Of a stretch of DNA of 64,000 nt, positions 52,751 through 61,587 are shown in pieces (position 1 is the stretch's first letter; every line of letters begins with the position of its first letter). The stretch comes from CADCTP01 sp963849885 (GTDB lineage Bacteria > Actinomycetota > Actinomycetes > Mycobacteriales > CADCTP01). The notes under the pieces are model-generated. The model worked only from the letters and a program-made list of their open reading frames with translations, made no database searches and had not been told where the DNA came from. The position numbers and the translations under genes were made by a program. Location of the stretch: NCBI GenBank assembly GCA_963849885.1, contig CAWKIV010000014.1, positions 36,362-100,361 on the forward strand. The letters run 5' to 3'.

Positions 52751-55468
52751 ATGCCTGTGCTGGGCACCAAGCTGCACGTGCCCTCGCCGCGTCGACGGCT
52801 GGTGCGGCGCACCCGCCTCACCGACCAGCTGGGCGCGGACGGAGGCGGGCCGCGGCTGGTCCTCGTCGCGGCACCGGCCGGGTTCGGCAAGACCACACTC
52901 CTGGCGCAGTGGCTGGCGGCGACCGAGCCGTCGCGGCGCAGAGTGGCGTGGCTGGCTCTCGACCCGGGCGACGCCGACCTCCGACGGTTTCTGACCCACC
53001 TCGTGGCGGCGATCCAGACCGCCGAGCCCGAGGCCGGTGTCGAGGCGCTCGCCCTGCTGGAGGCCGGCGGCGCCACGCCGACCGACGCCGTCCTGGTCAG
53101 CCTGATCAACGATCTCGACGTCCTCGCCGGTCCCACGGTGGTGGCGCTCGACGACTACCACGTCATCGACGAAGCCGCCGTCCACGAGGCGGTGACCTTC
53201 CTCCTGGACAACCTGCCTCCGCAGGTCACGCTGGCGATGACCACCCGGGCCGACCCGCCGCTCCCGCTGTCCCGTCTTCGTGTGCGTGGCGAGCTCGTCG
53301 AGGTGCGGGCCGCGGACCTCAGGTTCACCACCGGCGAAGCGGAGGTGTTCCTCAACGAGGTGATGGGGCTGCGGCTGGAGCCCGCACTCGTGGCCGCGCT
53401 CGGGGCGCGTACCGAGGGGTGGGCGGCCGGGCTGCAGCTGGCGGCCCTGTCGGCACGGACCCATGGCGGCTCCGGCGGCTCCGGAGACGTCGCCGGGTTC
53501 GTCGAGGCCTTCTCCGGAAGCCATCGGTTCGTCCTCGACTACCTCGTCGAGGAGGTCCTGGACCGGCAGCCGGACGAGGTACGCGCGTTCCTGCTCCACA
53601 CCTCCGTGCTCGACGAGCTGACCGGCCCGCTCTGCGACGCCCTGACCGGTCGCTCGGACGGCCAGCCGATGCTGGACACCCTCGAGCGCGACAACCTGTT
53701 CGTCGTCCCGCTCGACGACGAGCGCCGGTGGTACCGCTACCACCACCTCTTCGCCGACGCGTTGCGGGCCCGGCTGGCCGCCCGGCATGCCGACCGGGTC
53801 GGGAAGCTGCACGCCGCGGCCAGCCGGTGGCTCGCCGAGAACGGGCTGCTCGCCGACGCCGTACGGCACGCGATCGCGAGCGGCGACCACGAGCACACCG
53901 CCGACCTCGTCGAGCTCAGCGAGGCCGACCTGCGCCGACGACGCCAGGACCGCACCCTCCGCGAGTGGCTGGTCGCGCTGCCCGAGGACGTCGTACGTCG
54001 CCGACCGCTGCTCGCCAGCTTCGTGGGGTGGAGCCGGCTCTCCGAGGGCGACTTCGACGGGGTGGAGGCGTGGCTCGACGCCGCCGAGGCCGGTCTCGAC
54101 ACGATGCCGCCATCGACCATCCCCGCGGCGGGCCCGCTGGCCGAGGCGGCCCGGGACCGGGAGGGCGAGGTCCGCTCCCTCCCGGCCATGATCGCGGTCT
54201 ACCGCGCGTCGGTCGCCCAGGCCCGGGGCGACGTCGACGGGACGGTCTCGCACGCCCGCCGGGCACTCGCGCTGGCCGGGCCGGAGGACCACTTCCCGCG
54301 CGGTGCCGCCGCCGGCTTCCTCGGCCTGGCGGCCTGGGCCGCCGGCGACCTCGGCACCGCGGTGGACACGTTCACCACGGCGGTCGCCAGCCTGCACGCG
54401 GCCGGCATGGTCGCGGACGAGCTGGGCGCGACCGTGGTGCTGGCAACCATGTGGCTGGCGCGCGGACGCCCGGTCGAGGCGCGCCGGCTCTACGAGCGCG
54501 CGCTGGCCGCGGCCGGGAGCCACCCCGGCCCGATGCTCTCCACCACCGGCGACCTGCACGTCGGCCTCGCGGACATCCTCCGCGAGCAGGGCGAGCTCGG
54601 TGCGGCCGCGGCGCACCTGGAGGTCGCCCGCGAGCTCGGCGACCGGGCGTCCCTGCTGGAGAACCGGCACCGCTCGTACACCGCGACGGCCGCACTGCTG
54701 CAGGCGCAAGGCGACCTCGACGGCGCGATCGCGATGCTCGACCAGGCCGAGCCGCTCTTCCTGCCCGGCTACTTCCCGGACGTGCGGCCGATCGCCGCGA
54801 CCAGGGCGCGGGTGCGGATCGTCCAGGGCCGCCTCGATGACGCGCGGGCGTGGGCGCGCGAGCGCGGCGTCGCGCCGACGGATCCGCCGACCTACCTGGC
54901 CGAGTACGACCAGCTCACCCTCGCCCGGCTGCTCGTCGCCGAGGGTGACGCGCGCGCGGCGCTCGACCTGCTCGACCGCGTGCTGGCCGTCGCGCGGGCG
55001 GCGGGCCGCGACGGCAGCGTGGTCGAGGCGAGCCTGGTGCGGGCGCTCGCCCACCACCGGAACGGCGACGGGGGCTCGGCGGCGGCCGACCTCGCGGCCG
55101 CCCTCACCGACGGGGTGCCGGCCGGCTACTGCCGGCTCTTCCTCGACGAGGGGCAGCCGATGGCGGAGCTGCTCGGTCAGGTCGCCCGCGCCGCGGCGCC
55201 CGAGGTGCGGACGCGCGCCGAGCAGCTGCTGGCCGCCGCACAGAGACCGTCGGCGCCCGCTGCACCCGCCTCCGAGGAGGGACTCAGCGAGCGCGAGCTC
55301 GAGGTGCTGCGCCTGCTGGCGACCGAGCTCAGCGGGCCGGAGATCGCGCGACAGCTCTTCGTCTCGGTGAACACGCTGCGCACGCACACCAAGCACATCT
55401 TCACCAAGCTCGACGTGAACACCCGCCGCGCCGCCGTACGCCGAGCCGCGGACCTCGGCCTGCTCTGA
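52751..55468 (+). CDS. MalT-type LuxR-family regulator (905 aa)
   Basis: The protein has the standard MalT/STAND layout. An N-terminal AAA-like NTPase carries a Walker A motif (APAGFGKTT, about residues 41-49), and the middle is a long TPR-like helical repeat region (ALALAGPEDHFPRGAAAGFL, AIAMLDQAEPLFLPGYF). The C-terminal LuxR helix-turn-helix reads LSERELEVLRLLATELSGPE with IARQLFVSVNTLRTHTKHIF. Such proteins switch on target genes when they bind ATP and a ligand. The ATG lies six bases after TACGCT (52739-52744), which overlaps the stop of the sigma gene. The adjacent DUF4386-like membrane gene is a plausible target. Confidence 0.88.
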   Translation: MPVLGTKLHVPSPRRRLVRRTRLTDQLGADGGGPRLVLVAAPAGFGKTTLLAQWLAATEPSRRRVAWLALDPGDADLRRFLTHLVAAIQTAEPEAGVEALALLEAGGATPTDAVLVSLINDLDVLAGPTVVALDDYHVIDEAAVHEAVTFLLDNLPPQVTLAMTTRADPPLPLSRLRVRGELVEVRAADLRFTTGEAEVFLNEVMGLRLEPALVAALGARTEGWAAGLQLAALSARTHGGSGGSGDVAGFVEAFSGSHRFVLDYLVEEVLDRQPDEVRAFLLHTSVLDELTGPLCDALTGRSDGQPMLDTLERDNLFVVPLDDERRWYRYHHLFADALRARLAARHADRVGKLHAAASRWLAENGLLADAVRHAIASGDHEHTADLVELSEADLRRRRQDRTLREWLVALPEDVVRRRPLLASFVGWSRLSEGDFDGVEAWLDAAEAGLDTMPPSTIPAAGPLAEAARDREGEVRSLPAMIAVYRASVAQARGDVDGTVSHARRALALAGPEDHFPRGAAAGFLGLAAWAAGDLGTAVDTFTTAVASLHAAGMVADELGATVVLATMWLARGRPVEARRLYERALAAAGSHPGPMLSTTGDLHVGLADILREQGELGAAAAHLEVARELGDRASLLENRHRSYTATAALLQAQGDLDGAIAMLDQAEPLFLPGYFPDVRPIAATRARVRIVQGRLDDARAWARERGVAPTDPPTYLAEYDQLTLARLLVAEGDARAALDLLDRVLAVARAAGRDGSVVEASLVRALAHHRNGDGGSAAADLAAALTDGVPAGYCRLFLDEGQPMAELLGQVARAAAPEVRTRAEQLLAAAQRPSAPAAPASEEGLSERELEVLRLLATELSGPEIARQLFVSVNTLRTHTKHIFTKLDVNTRRAAVRRAADLGLL

Positions 55469-55499
55469 GCGCCGCCGCGGGCCGAATCACCACCCCGGT

Positions 55500-55518
55500 C
55501 ACATCGCCTGGTGATGTG
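55500..55518 (+). promoter_or_regulatory. Inverted repeat upstream of the membrane protein gene
   Basis: CACATC-N7-GATGTG lies about 80 bp before the ATG at 55595 and about 32 bp after the LuxR stop. It could be a binding site for the adjacent LuxR regulator. A TAGCGT hexamer lies downstream near 55538. Confidence 0.4.
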
Positions 55519-55594
55519 GCCTCACCACGTCGATTCCTAGCGTCCTGGACAGCGCCGGAAACCGCGTCCGGCACCGGACACCGAGGGACCCGAC

Positions 55595-56281
55595 ATGAAC
55601 CTCACCGCCAACCGCCTCACCGCGGCCGCCGGCCTCTGCGCCGCGGCGGCCGGCGCCCTCTTCATCGGCGTCCAGATCAACCACCCGCCGGCCGACGTCG
55701 CGCACCTCGTCACCACCGAGATGGCGGTCCGCGAGACCGCGAAGGTCCTGATGACCGTCCTGGCGCTGGTCGGTTTCACCGGCATGTTCCTCCGTTGCCG
55801 CCGCCAGTTCGGCGTCCTCGGGCTCGCCGGCTACGTGCTGCTGACCGTCGGCTACCTCGCCCTGTTCGCCGTCCAGTGCATCGTCGCGTACGTCCTCCCG
55901 ACGCTGGCGTCCTCGAACCCGGGCTACGTCCAGGACGTCCTGGACGTAGCTGTCGGTGGCAGCCCGACAGGGGACATCGGCCACCTGCAGGAGCTGTTCC
56001 TCGTCTCCGGCATCGGCTACTCGCTGGGTGGTCTGCTGTTCGGCATCGCGCTGTTCCGCGCCGGCGTACTGGCCCGCTGGGCCTCCGTGCTGTTCGCCTG
56101 CGCCACCACCGCCGCTCTCGCGCTGTCCGTGCTGCCGGAGTCCTTCAACCGCCCGTTCGCGGTGCCCACCGGCATCGCGCTGATCGGCCTCGGCGTCTCG
56201 CTGTGGCGCGACCAGCGTCGGCAGGCCGAGACCGTCGACGCGCCGGCGACGGTGCGGGTCGCGGAGCCGGCGACCCGATGA
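55595..56281 (+). CDS. Membrane protein, DUF4386-like (228 aa)
   Basis: Six hydrophobic segments are visible (AAAGLCAAAAGALFIGVQIN, VLMTVLALVGFTGMFL, VLGLAGYVLLTVGYLALFAV, then two late ones ending in GIALIGLGVSLW). A loop with LQELFLVSGIGYSLGGLLFG fits DUF4386-type membrane proteins. The C-terminal about 25 residues are cytoplasmic and charged. It follows the LuxR regulator and probably responds to it. Function unknown. Confidence 0.75.
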   Translation: MNLTANRLTAAAGLCAAAAGALFIGVQINHPPADVAHLVTTEMAVRETAKVLMTVLALVGFTGMFLRCRRQFGVLGLAGYVLLTVGYLALFAVQCIVAYVLPTLASSNPGYVQDVLDVAVGGSPTGDIGHLQELFLVSGIGYSLGGLLFGIALFRAGVLARWASVLFACATTAALALSVLPESFNRPFAVPTGIALIGLGVSLWRDQRRQAETVDAPATVRVAEPATR

Positions 56282-56378
56282 GCACCCGGGAGCGGCGACG
56301 GGCGGTGCCGCTCAGCGCGATCCCCGCCCGTCGCCGTCCCGCACGCCTCGCAGGTCCTCAGCGGACTGGAGCGCTGTC

Positions 56379-57179
56379 ATGAACACCGCCGCCACGACGT
56401 ACGCGATCCGCGTCGACGGACACCTCGACGACCATTGGTCGGCCTGGCTCGGCGAGCTCGACCTGACCCGGGACGGCGACGGCACCACCACCGTCACCGT
56501 CCCGGTCGCCGACCAGGCGCAGCTCCACGGTGTGCTCGCCGGCCTGCGCGACATCGGCGCCGTCCTCATCGAGCTCCGCACCACCGGTGCGCCGGCGCCA
56601 CCGCGCCGGTCGGTGCTCCAGCGCCCGCTGCGCACCGAGCGCCTCACCCTGCGTCCCGCCACCGCCGACGACGCCGACGCGACCTGGAGCTTCCGCCGGC
56701 TCGAGTCGGTCGACGAGTGGCTGACCGGCTGCCCCGCCGACCTCGACGGCTACCGCGACCTGTTCCGGGAGCCGGCCCGTCTCGCGACCACCGTCGTCGT
56801 CACCCTCGGCCACGACCCGGCCGCCCCGATCATCGGCGACCTCATGCTCCGCCGCGAGAACGGCCGGGCCCCGCTCGCTGCCGCCGCCCGGGCCCGCGAC
56901 GCGCAGGCCGAGCTCGGCTGGGTCCTCGATCCCGCCCACACCGGCCACGGCTACGCCACCGAAGCCGTGCGTGAGCTCCTCCGCTACTGCTTCCAGGACC
57001 TCGGCGTGCGCCGGGTCACCGCGAGCTGCTTCCTCGGCGACGACACCGCCTGGCGTCTCATGGAGCGCGTCGGCATGCGCCGGGAGCGGCATGCGGTCCG
57101 GGAGTCACTGCACCGGTCGGGCCGATGGCTGGACACGGTCGCCTACGCCATCCTGGACGAGGAGTGGTCGCCGACCTGA
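56379..57179 (+). CDS. GNAT acetyltransferase fused to an N-terminal small domain (266 aa)
   Basis: The C-terminal about 180 residues are a RimJ/RimL-type GNAT (LRTERLTLRPATADDADATW, the acetyl-CoA loop GWVLDPAHTGHGYATEAVRE and the late VRRVTASCFLGDDTAW). The first about 65 residues (YAIRVDGHLDDHWSAWLGEL, VADQAQLHGVLAGLRDIGAV) resemble a small domain that in other actinobacteria exists as a separate protein. The fusion is continuous, with a Pro-rich joint (APAPPRRS). Substrate unknown; it may acetylate an amino terminus or an antibiotic. The start is ATG 56379. Confidence 0.85.
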   Translation: MNTAATTYAIRVDGHLDDHWSAWLGELDLTRDGDGTTTVTVPVADQAQLHGVLAGLRDIGAVLIELRTTGAPAPPRRSVLQRPLRTERLTLRPATADDADATWSFRRLESVDEWLTGCPADLDGYRDLFREPARLATTVVVTLGHDPAAPIIGDLMLRRENGRAPLAAAARARDAQAELGWVLDPAHTGHGYATEAVRELLRYCFQDLGVRRVTASCFLGDDTAWRLMERVGMRRERHAVRESLHRSGRWLDTVAYAILDEEWSPT

Positions 57180-57238
57180 GCACCGCCCGTGCCGCGGTGG
57201 CGGGTGCGACCGACCGTCCCGGCGCGTCGGGGGTGGGT

Positions 57239-59491
57239 TCAGTCGCCGGGGTGCTCGAACACGCGGGCGTCGACGGGGATGGGCTTGGTGCGCGGGTCGG
57301 GGTCGGCGAGGACGGCCTGGGCGGGGCCGCTGAAGTCGAGGCGTTCCGGTCCGTACCAGTGCGCGTTGTACCAGGTGTGGGTGAGGCCGTGGGTGCGGGC
57401 GTCGGTGCTGAAGAGATCGATCCGGCCGGGCGCCCAGGCGGCGGCGGCGATGCCGCGCAGCGGTATCCGGTCCGGGCCGGTGCCGGCCGCGAGTGTCTCG
57501 GGTCCGCGCCAGCCGGTGCCGTCGAACCACCGGTGCAGCAGCGCGCGCCCGTCCGCGCTGGGGGCGAAGACGTCGAGCCGGCGTGCTGCCCAGGAGGTGA
57601 CGGCGCTGGCGCGGCCGTAGAGCTGGCCGCCGGGGCCGGCGCCGAGGCTCTCCCAGCGGCTCCATCCGGCGCCCGCGTTGTAGAGGTGGGCGAGCCGTCC
57701 GGTGCTGGTGACGGCGAAGACGTCGAGCCGGCCGAGGGCCCAGGATTCGATGCTGGGCGTGTAGGCCCCACCCGGGGTGGTTGCCACGCGCAGAGGTCCG
57801 TTCCAGGCGCCGAAGAATGCCCAGCGCAGCAGGTCGTTGGTGACAAGGTCGCGGGCGACGATCTCGAGCCGGCCCGGACCGGGCGAGGTGATCGCCGGGG
57901 TGCCGACGGGGTGGCCGCCGGGTCCGGCGCCGCGGTCGGTCCAGTCGCTCCACACGCCCGCGATCCGGGTCTTGTGCAGCAGGTGTCCGGTCGAGGCTTC
58001 GACGGCGACCACGTCCAGGCGGTCCGGCCGGGACGAGGTGACGGCGGGCGGGCCCATGATGTGGTTGGCCGGTCCGCGGCCGACGTCCTCCCATCCGCTC
58101 CAGGCGCCGGTGAAGGACTTGCCGAGCAGCCCGCCGGTGCCGTCGCCGGCGAGCACCTGCAGCCGGCCGACGTCCTCCGCGACCACCGACGGGTCGTAGA
58201 CGTCGCGGCTGAGCGTCTCGGCGTCGATGGCCGTCTGGAACCGGGTGAAGTTCAGGTAGCCGCCCCGCATCCAGATCACGCCGAGGTCGGCGCCGGTCTG
58301 CCCGCGCGGCGAGATCGGCCGGTAGTTGCCGCGGGCCGAGCTGCCGGTGACCGGTCGACGTGTCCAGGTCGCGCCGCCGTCGGCGGTGCGCCACAGCTCG
58401 ACCTCGAAGACGCCGCCGACCTGCCGGGCCAGGTAGACCAGGTTCGGGTCCTCGTGGTCGAGGGTGATGCCGCCGGAGTAGTTGGGCTCGTTGGTGTCCA
58501 CGCTCATCGAGCCGCCGGCGCGGGCGATCTCCCGGTCGACCCAGCGGGTGCCGTCCCATCGGGCGTAGTGGTAGCGGTGGTCGCCGTTGGTGGGGAACGT
58601 CGCGAAGGTGATGATCGGCCGTCCGGCGGTGTCGTAGGCGACGTCGTGGACCCAGGCCCGCACCCCGCCGTGGGCGGCCGCGCTGTAGACGAGGTCGGCC
58701 TGGGCGGGAGTGATCGGCGCCGCCGACAGCGGCTCGATGAGCGTCCCGTTCGCCCGGTAGAGGCTGCCGGCGCGGTACCGCGCGTAGTAGATGTTGTTCA
58801 CCGTTTCGCGGGGATGGCCCTGCGTGAAAGCGAAGTGGATCGTGTCCACACCGTTGCCGGCGACTTTCATGTACGGGCGCGGCTCGGGCACGCTGACCAG
58901 CGTTCGCGCCGGCGCCCAGGTCACCTCGTCGCTCGAACTGGAGAAGGTCGGGTTGAAGTTGCCGCCGCGCCAGAAGAGCCAGATCCGATTGCCCTCGGCG
59001 GACAGCTGCACCGGATTGGGATAGGTGTAGCCGAATCCACCGGGGCTGTTGGTCGGCACCGTCCGCTCGGGCTCCCACGCAGTGACGTCCTCCGGCCGCA
59101 GGCTGCGCCGGTAGAACATGGCGGTGCCGAAGTGCGCGGACCAGAAGACCATCAGCCGTCCGTCCGGGCGCACCAGCAGCGACGGGTTGGCGTGGTCGTC
59201 GACCTGGAAGTTCGCCTTCAGCGTCGTGATGACGCGCACGCCGGTGTCGTGGTCGTAGCTGGCCACCTGGATGCTGCCGGCCGCATCCACCCAGCCGACG
59301 TACGTCCGTCGGTGGGCGCCGGCGTGGTGGACCGCCCGCGGATCCCCGAACCAGCTCCAGGCGCCACTCCGGACGAGCTCACGCGGACGCAGCGACAACG
59401 CACCCACCGAGTTCGCCAGCAGCAAGCACAGCACCATTCCACCGGAAAGCACTGCGACAGCCCGAGCGACCCGTCGACGCAACAAGAGCAT
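57239..59491 (-). CDS. Secreted BNR-repeat protein with a C-terminal lectin-like beta-propeller
   Basis: A 750-residue exported protein. A basic N-terminus and hydrophobic core (ARAVAVLSGGMVLCLLLANS) form the signal peptide. The first about 400 residues match the BNR_4 family (GWVDAAGSIQVASYDHDTGV, DDHANPSLLVRPDGRLMVFW, FTQGHPRETVNNIYYARYRA), seen in sialidases and polysaccharide lyases of unclear activity. Then come repeated units of about 45 residues (LDVVAVEASTGHLLHKTRIA, LEIVARDLVTNDLLRWAFFG, LDVFAVTSTGRLAHLYNAGA) with W-x-x-W-x-x-G-x-G, typical of PLL/tectonin-like carbohydrate-binding propellers. The start is ATG 59491 with AAGGAT. Confidence 0.85.
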   Translation of the reverse strand: MLLLRRRVARAVAVLSGGMVLCLLLANSVGALSLRPRELVRSGAWSWFGDPRAVHHAGAHRRTYVGWVDAAGSIQVASYDHDTGVRVITTLKANFQVDDHANPSLLVRPDGRLMVFWSAHFGTAMFYRRSLRPEDVTAWEPERTVPTNSPGGFGYTYPNPVQLSAEGNRIWLFWRGGNFNPTFSSSSDEVTWAPARTLVSVPEPRPYMKVAGNGVDTIHFAFTQGHPRETVNNIYYARYRAGSLYRANGTLIEPLSAAPITPAQADLVYSAAAHGGVRAWVHDVAYDTAGRPIITFATFPTNGDHRYHYARWDGTRWVDREIARAGGSMSVDTNEPNYSGGITLDHEDPNLVYLARQVGGVFEVELWRTADGGATWTRRPVTGSSARGNYRPISPRGQTGADLGVIWMRGGYLNFTRFQTAIDAETLSRDVYDPSVVAEDVGRLQVLAGDGTGGLLGKSFTGAWSGWEDVGRGPANHIMGPPAVTSSRPDRLDVVAVEASTGHLLHKTRIAGVWSDWTDRGAGPGGHPVGTPAITSPGPGRLEIVARDLVTNDLLRWAFFGAWNGPLRVATTPGGAYTPSIESWALGRLDVFAVTSTGRLAHLYNAGAGWSRWESLGAGPGGQLYGRASAVTSWAARRLDVFAPSADGRALLHRWFDGTGWRGPETLAAGTGPDRIPLRGIAAAAWAPGRIDLFSTDARTHGLTHTWYNAHWYGPERLDFSGPAQAVLADPDPRTKPIPVDARVFEHPGD

Positions 59492-59636
59492 CGTGACGAT
59501 CCTTGACTCAACCCTCTGCAATGGCCGTACAAAAGGTAGCGCATTGATGGGCGCCCCGGTCGGCTCTTTAGCCGGATTCTCATCGCCCGATGGAGCACCC
59601 CCGCTTGCGGTCGGCATCGCCGCTATCGTCGCGGCG

Positions 59637-59964
59637 ATGGAGCCCGCCGCCCGCCGCGTGACGGCGAGGACGCCCGCCACATTCGCCCGCGCCCGGGACA
59701 CCGCCACTGCCGAGCAGGCGCTCGCCGCTCCGCGAGCAGGGCAGCGTCGCCGCGCTGGAGGCAGGCGGATCCTCGACGACCTCGCTGGCGCCGCCGGTCA
59801 CGCAGCCTGAGCCGCCGAGTCGCCACCAAGCTCGACCAGCTCATCGCGGATCTCGAGCCCATCTCCGCGGCGCTCGACGCTGCCGGCTCGCGGTAGCGGC
59901 GCTGCTCCAGCGGCGGCGCGCGGGCGTGGAGCTGCTCACGCAGGCCCAGGAGCAGCTCCACTGA
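59637..59964 (+). pseudogene. Remnant of a small gene broken by several frameshifts
   Basis: From ATG 59637 a protein-like sequence can be followed only by changing frames: EPAARRVTARTPATFARARD, then a shifted LREQGSVAALEAGG, then RVATKLDQLIADLEPISAAL, then ALLQRRRAGVELLTQAQEQL and a stop at 59962-59964. Each piece is helical with normal codon bias, so a gene of about 110 codons was probably here. The indels are either genuine decay or the sequence errors seen elsewhere. No family is recognised. Flanking sequence, 59492-59636, holds no gene. Confidence 0.45.
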
Positions 59965-59997
59965 CGCCCTGCTCCAGCGCGGCGGATCTCCTTTCGA

Positions 59998-60336
59998 TCA
60001 GCCGGTCGGGTCGGGCAGGAGCTCCCGGACCTCCTGCGCACAGCGGCAGGCGACGGCGATCTTGGCCGCCCACTCCAGCGCTTCCTCGCGGGAGGTCACG
60101 TCCACGACCGAGAACCCGCCGATGACCTCCTTGGTCTCCGGGTACGGGCCGTCGGTGACCGTCCCGTCGGTGCCCACGATGCTCGCGCGCTGGCTCTCCA
60201 GCCCGGCGCCGTAGACCCACACGCCGGCGTCCCGGGCCTCCCGGACCACCTCGAGCGAGGCCTTGGCCACGTCCGGCAGCTCCGCCGCGGGGAAGACCAT
60301 CGCGCCGTCGTCGAACGAGATCAGATACCGCGTCAT
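59998..60336 (-). CDS. YCII-related (DGPF) domain protein
   Basis: A 112-residue protein. The YciI-family pattern is clear (MTRYLISFDDGAMVFPAAEL, GVWVYGAGLESQRASIVGTD, TVTDGPYPETKEVIGGFSVV), including the DGPYPETKE motif that marks the DGPF subgroup. Such proteins are dimeric and often lie beside ECF sigma factors. ATG 60336 has AAGGAG. Function unknown. Confidence 0.88.
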   Translation of the reverse strand: MTRYLISFDDGAMVFPAAELPDVAKASLEVVREARDAGVWVYGAGLESQRASIVGTDGTVTDGPYPETKEVIGGFSVVDVTSREEALEWAAKIAVACRCAQEVRELLPDPTG

Positions 60337-60620
60337 CCCATGACTCCTTGTCCCGGCGACCTCCTCCGGCCGCCCCTCGCCTGTCCTACGAACGCCCCGC
60401 TCCGGATCCGACAGGCTGCCCGCCAGAAATTCTCCCGAGGCCTCCGCCGCTCCGCCCCGCGGGCGCCAGGTGACCCTGTTCTCGGAGATCATCGCCGCTG
60501 CCACCGGCTACGAGTAGTCCAGCCGTACTCAGCTCATGGCTACTGCCGGGCGGCGGACCGAGGTCAGCCGCGCAGTCGCACGCGATAACCCGTGGCGACG
60601 TCGGTGGTCATCCCGCGAGA
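60337..60620. other. Intergenic region with no convincing gene
   Basis: No intact gene is seen. A short rightward piece ending RQVTLFSEIIAAATGYE at a TAG near 60516 has protein-like codon use and may be the tail of a lost gene, but no start or upstream domain matches it. Confidence 0.4.
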
Positions 60621-61358
60621 GTGGCCGACATGGGGGAGGTCGAGGTCGTCGTCGCCCATCACGACTGCGCGACCCTGCGCGTCGGCGACGTGTTCCTGAA
60701 GATCGACGCTGATCAGACGCGCACCGACGTCGAGGTCGAGGCGATGGCCATGGCGCCGATCCCGACTCCGGAGGTCCTGTGGCGGAAGCCGCCTGTGCTC
60801 GCGCTCGCCGCCCTCCCGGGGACGGCACTCGGCCGCCTCGGCGAGCCGTCGACCGCGTCGTCGGCGGCGTGGGCGGCGGCGGGTGCCGCCGCGCGGATGC
60901 TGCACGACGCGCCGCTGCCCCCATGGCCCGGTCGGAACCTCGACGAGGTGGCATCGCACCTCGACAGCGAATGCGAGTGGCTCGTCACGAACGGCGTCCT
61001 CCCCACCGACGTGGTCACGCGCAACCGCCGGGTTGCCGAGGCTGCGCTCCGGCCGTGGACACCGGTCTTCACGCACGGGGACCTGCAGGTCGCCCACGTG
61101 TTCATCGACGTCGACGAGATCACCGGCGTGCTCGACTGGACCGAGGCGAGCCAGGGCGATGCCCTGTTCGACCTCGCCAGCTTGACGCTCGGACACGAGG
61201 AGCACCTTGGCGACGTCGTCGCCGGCTACGGCACCGACGTCGACCTCGACGTGATCCGCGCGTGGTGGTCGTTGCGAAGCCTGCGGGCGATCCGCTGGCT
61301 GGTCGAGCACGGCTTCGACCCGTCGCCCGAGGTCGCCGTGCTGAGATCCCAGCTGTGA
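60621..61358 (+). CDS. Aminoglycoside/choline kinase-like phosphotransferase
   Basis: A 245-residue kinase-like protein of the APH family. The catalytic loop is VFTHGDLQVAHVFID (HGD with the later Asn replaced by His) and the metal-binding motif is GVLDWTEASQGDALFDLA. The N-lobe is short, and the usual glycine-rich loop is weak. The changed HGDLxxxH could affect activity, so resistance or metabolite phosphorylation should not be assumed. The start is GTG 60621, with an alternative ATG at 60630. Confidence 0.8.
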   Translation: MADMGEVEVVVAHHDCATLRVGDVFLKIDADQTRTDVEVEAMAMAPIPTPEVLWRKPPVLALAALPGTALGRLGEPSTASSAAWAAAGAAARMLHDAPLPPWPGRNLDEVASHLDSECEWLVTNGVLPTDVVTRNRRVAEAALRPWTPVFTHGDLQVAHVFIDVDEITGVLDWTEASQGDALFDLASLTLGHEEHLGDVVAGYGTDVDLDVIRAWWSLRSLRAIRWLVEHGFDPSPEVAVLRSQL

Positions 61359-61587
61359 GGCCGCACGAGCCCGACGGCGACGGTGCCGTTCCGCCGCACC
61401 CGCCCCGGCCGCTGGACCGGACCAGTCGAGCCCCGCGTCCTCGGCTCTGGGAACCGGTCCTACCGACCGGCGCGGATGGCGGCTCGGTGGCGGCTGGGAG
61501 TCGGGCGATCGGGGACGTCTCGACGATGCCGTTCAGGGTGGGAGGATCGGCGGTAGCGTTCGGGTGATACTTCGCCTCGGGGGGGCC

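Noticed and set aside
60450..60516. A tail of a rightward gene ending TLFSEIIAAATGYE
   Set aside because: The piece has protein-like codons but no start, no upstream domain and no frame longer than about 20 codons, so it is recorded only as part of the intergenic entry.
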